From NCBI GenBank assembly GCA_963832245.1, contig CAWHTG010000004.1, positions 62,001 to 126,000 on the forward strand: a stretch of 64,000 bases of DNA. Reading direction: 5' to 3'. Source of the DNA: JABDBE01 sp963832245. Its GTDB lineage: Bacteria; Acidobacteriota; Terriglobia; Terriglobales; Acidobacteriaceae. The notes beneath the pieces are model-generated. The model searched no databases. It was not told the DNA's origin and worked only from the letters and a program-made list of their open reading frames with translations. The position numbers and the translations under genes were made by a program. Positions 63,850 through 64,000 of the stretch are shown here, piece after piece. Within the stretch, counting starts at the first letter, position 1. Each line of letters opens with the position of its first letter.

Positions 63850-64000
63850 CGTGTTCCCTTCTTGGTTTCCATTTCTGCACTGTGACTTCACTTGGCACTG
63901 TATGCAAGCACATGGTTCCCCGTCTGTACCGGATTGATCACATTTGCGCTACTCCGCAATTTCCTTGTGGTGAGCCGACTGCCTCGCTCAAGCTATTCGC

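Overview
The window looks like a stretch of an Acidobacteriota (Terriglobia / Koribacter-like) chromosome. The reasons are GC-rich, densely coding DNA; secreted CRTAC1/FG-GAP and TPR-cytochrome proteins; a tilS-hpt-ftsH block; an ftsQ-ftsA-ftsZ block; and a very large load of short interspersed palindromic repeats. This assignment is inferred from gene content and not from a marker search. No rRNA, CRISPR array, prophage or replication origin was seen. One tRNA gene and one IS110-family element are present.

Layout. 1-6.7 kb: 5' part of mnmG (minus), a secreted TIG protein (minus), a CADD-like probable pABA synthase, a FlK-like thioesterase, a PEP-mutase/isocitrate-lyase family enzyme, tilS and a divergent hpt homologue. 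6.8-14.8 kb: ftsH, aldo/keto reductase, DinB and YdeI proteins, selD (minus, with an in-frame UGA read as selenocysteine), a REC-PilZ protein and an amidase. 15.0-23.4 kb: a three-gene secreted/membrane cluster (five-heme cytochrome with TPRs, CRTAC1 protein, TPR-FG-GAP-ASPIC protein split by a frameshift). 23.4-29.1 kb: amino-acid permease, VOC protein, SurA/PpiD-type isomerase, malQ. 29.1-35.4 kb (minus): beta-oxidation genes (3-hydroxyacyl-CoA dehydrogenase/enoyl-CoA hydratase, thiolase, acyl-CoA dehydrogenase) with a tRNA gene lying between them. 35.7-42.3 kb: Nudix hydrolase, patatin, IS110 transposase, MgtC/DUF4010 membrane protein, DUF6226-like protein, BNR-repeat protein. 42.5-50.6 kb: GAF-PP2C phosphatase, alpha/beta hydrolase, Ig-like protein, a possible structured RNA, recO, glyQ and glyS. 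50.6-57.5 kb: hypothetical proteins, cytochrome c and CuA subunit II, glutaredoxin, metallo-beta-lactamase-fold hydrolase, cupin, DinB, amidohydrolase. 57.6-64.0 kb: ftsQ-ftsA-ftsZ, a penicillin-binding protein and an ice-binding (DUF3494) protein.

The most striking feature is the repeat load. At least ten families of 20-100 bp imperfect palindromes sit between genes, and several copies lie in frame inside conserved housekeeping genes: a 29-codon hairpin insert in mnmG, a composite of three repeat families in selD, and copies in tilS, in the beta-oxidation multienzyme gene and in the TIG-domain gene. Other copies separate glyQ from glyS and ftsA from ftsZ, or form the C- or N-terminus of neighbouring proteins. 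The pattern resembles the protein-inserting palindromic elements of Rickettsia, but the sequences are different.

Other points of note: a Sec-encoded SelD with a SECIS-like hairpin; a TilS-partner HprT homologue that has lost its PRPP-loop acidic residues; a CADD-like protein that keeps the proposed sacrificial Tyr and Lys; and a possible terminator-linked structured RNA near 45.8 kb.
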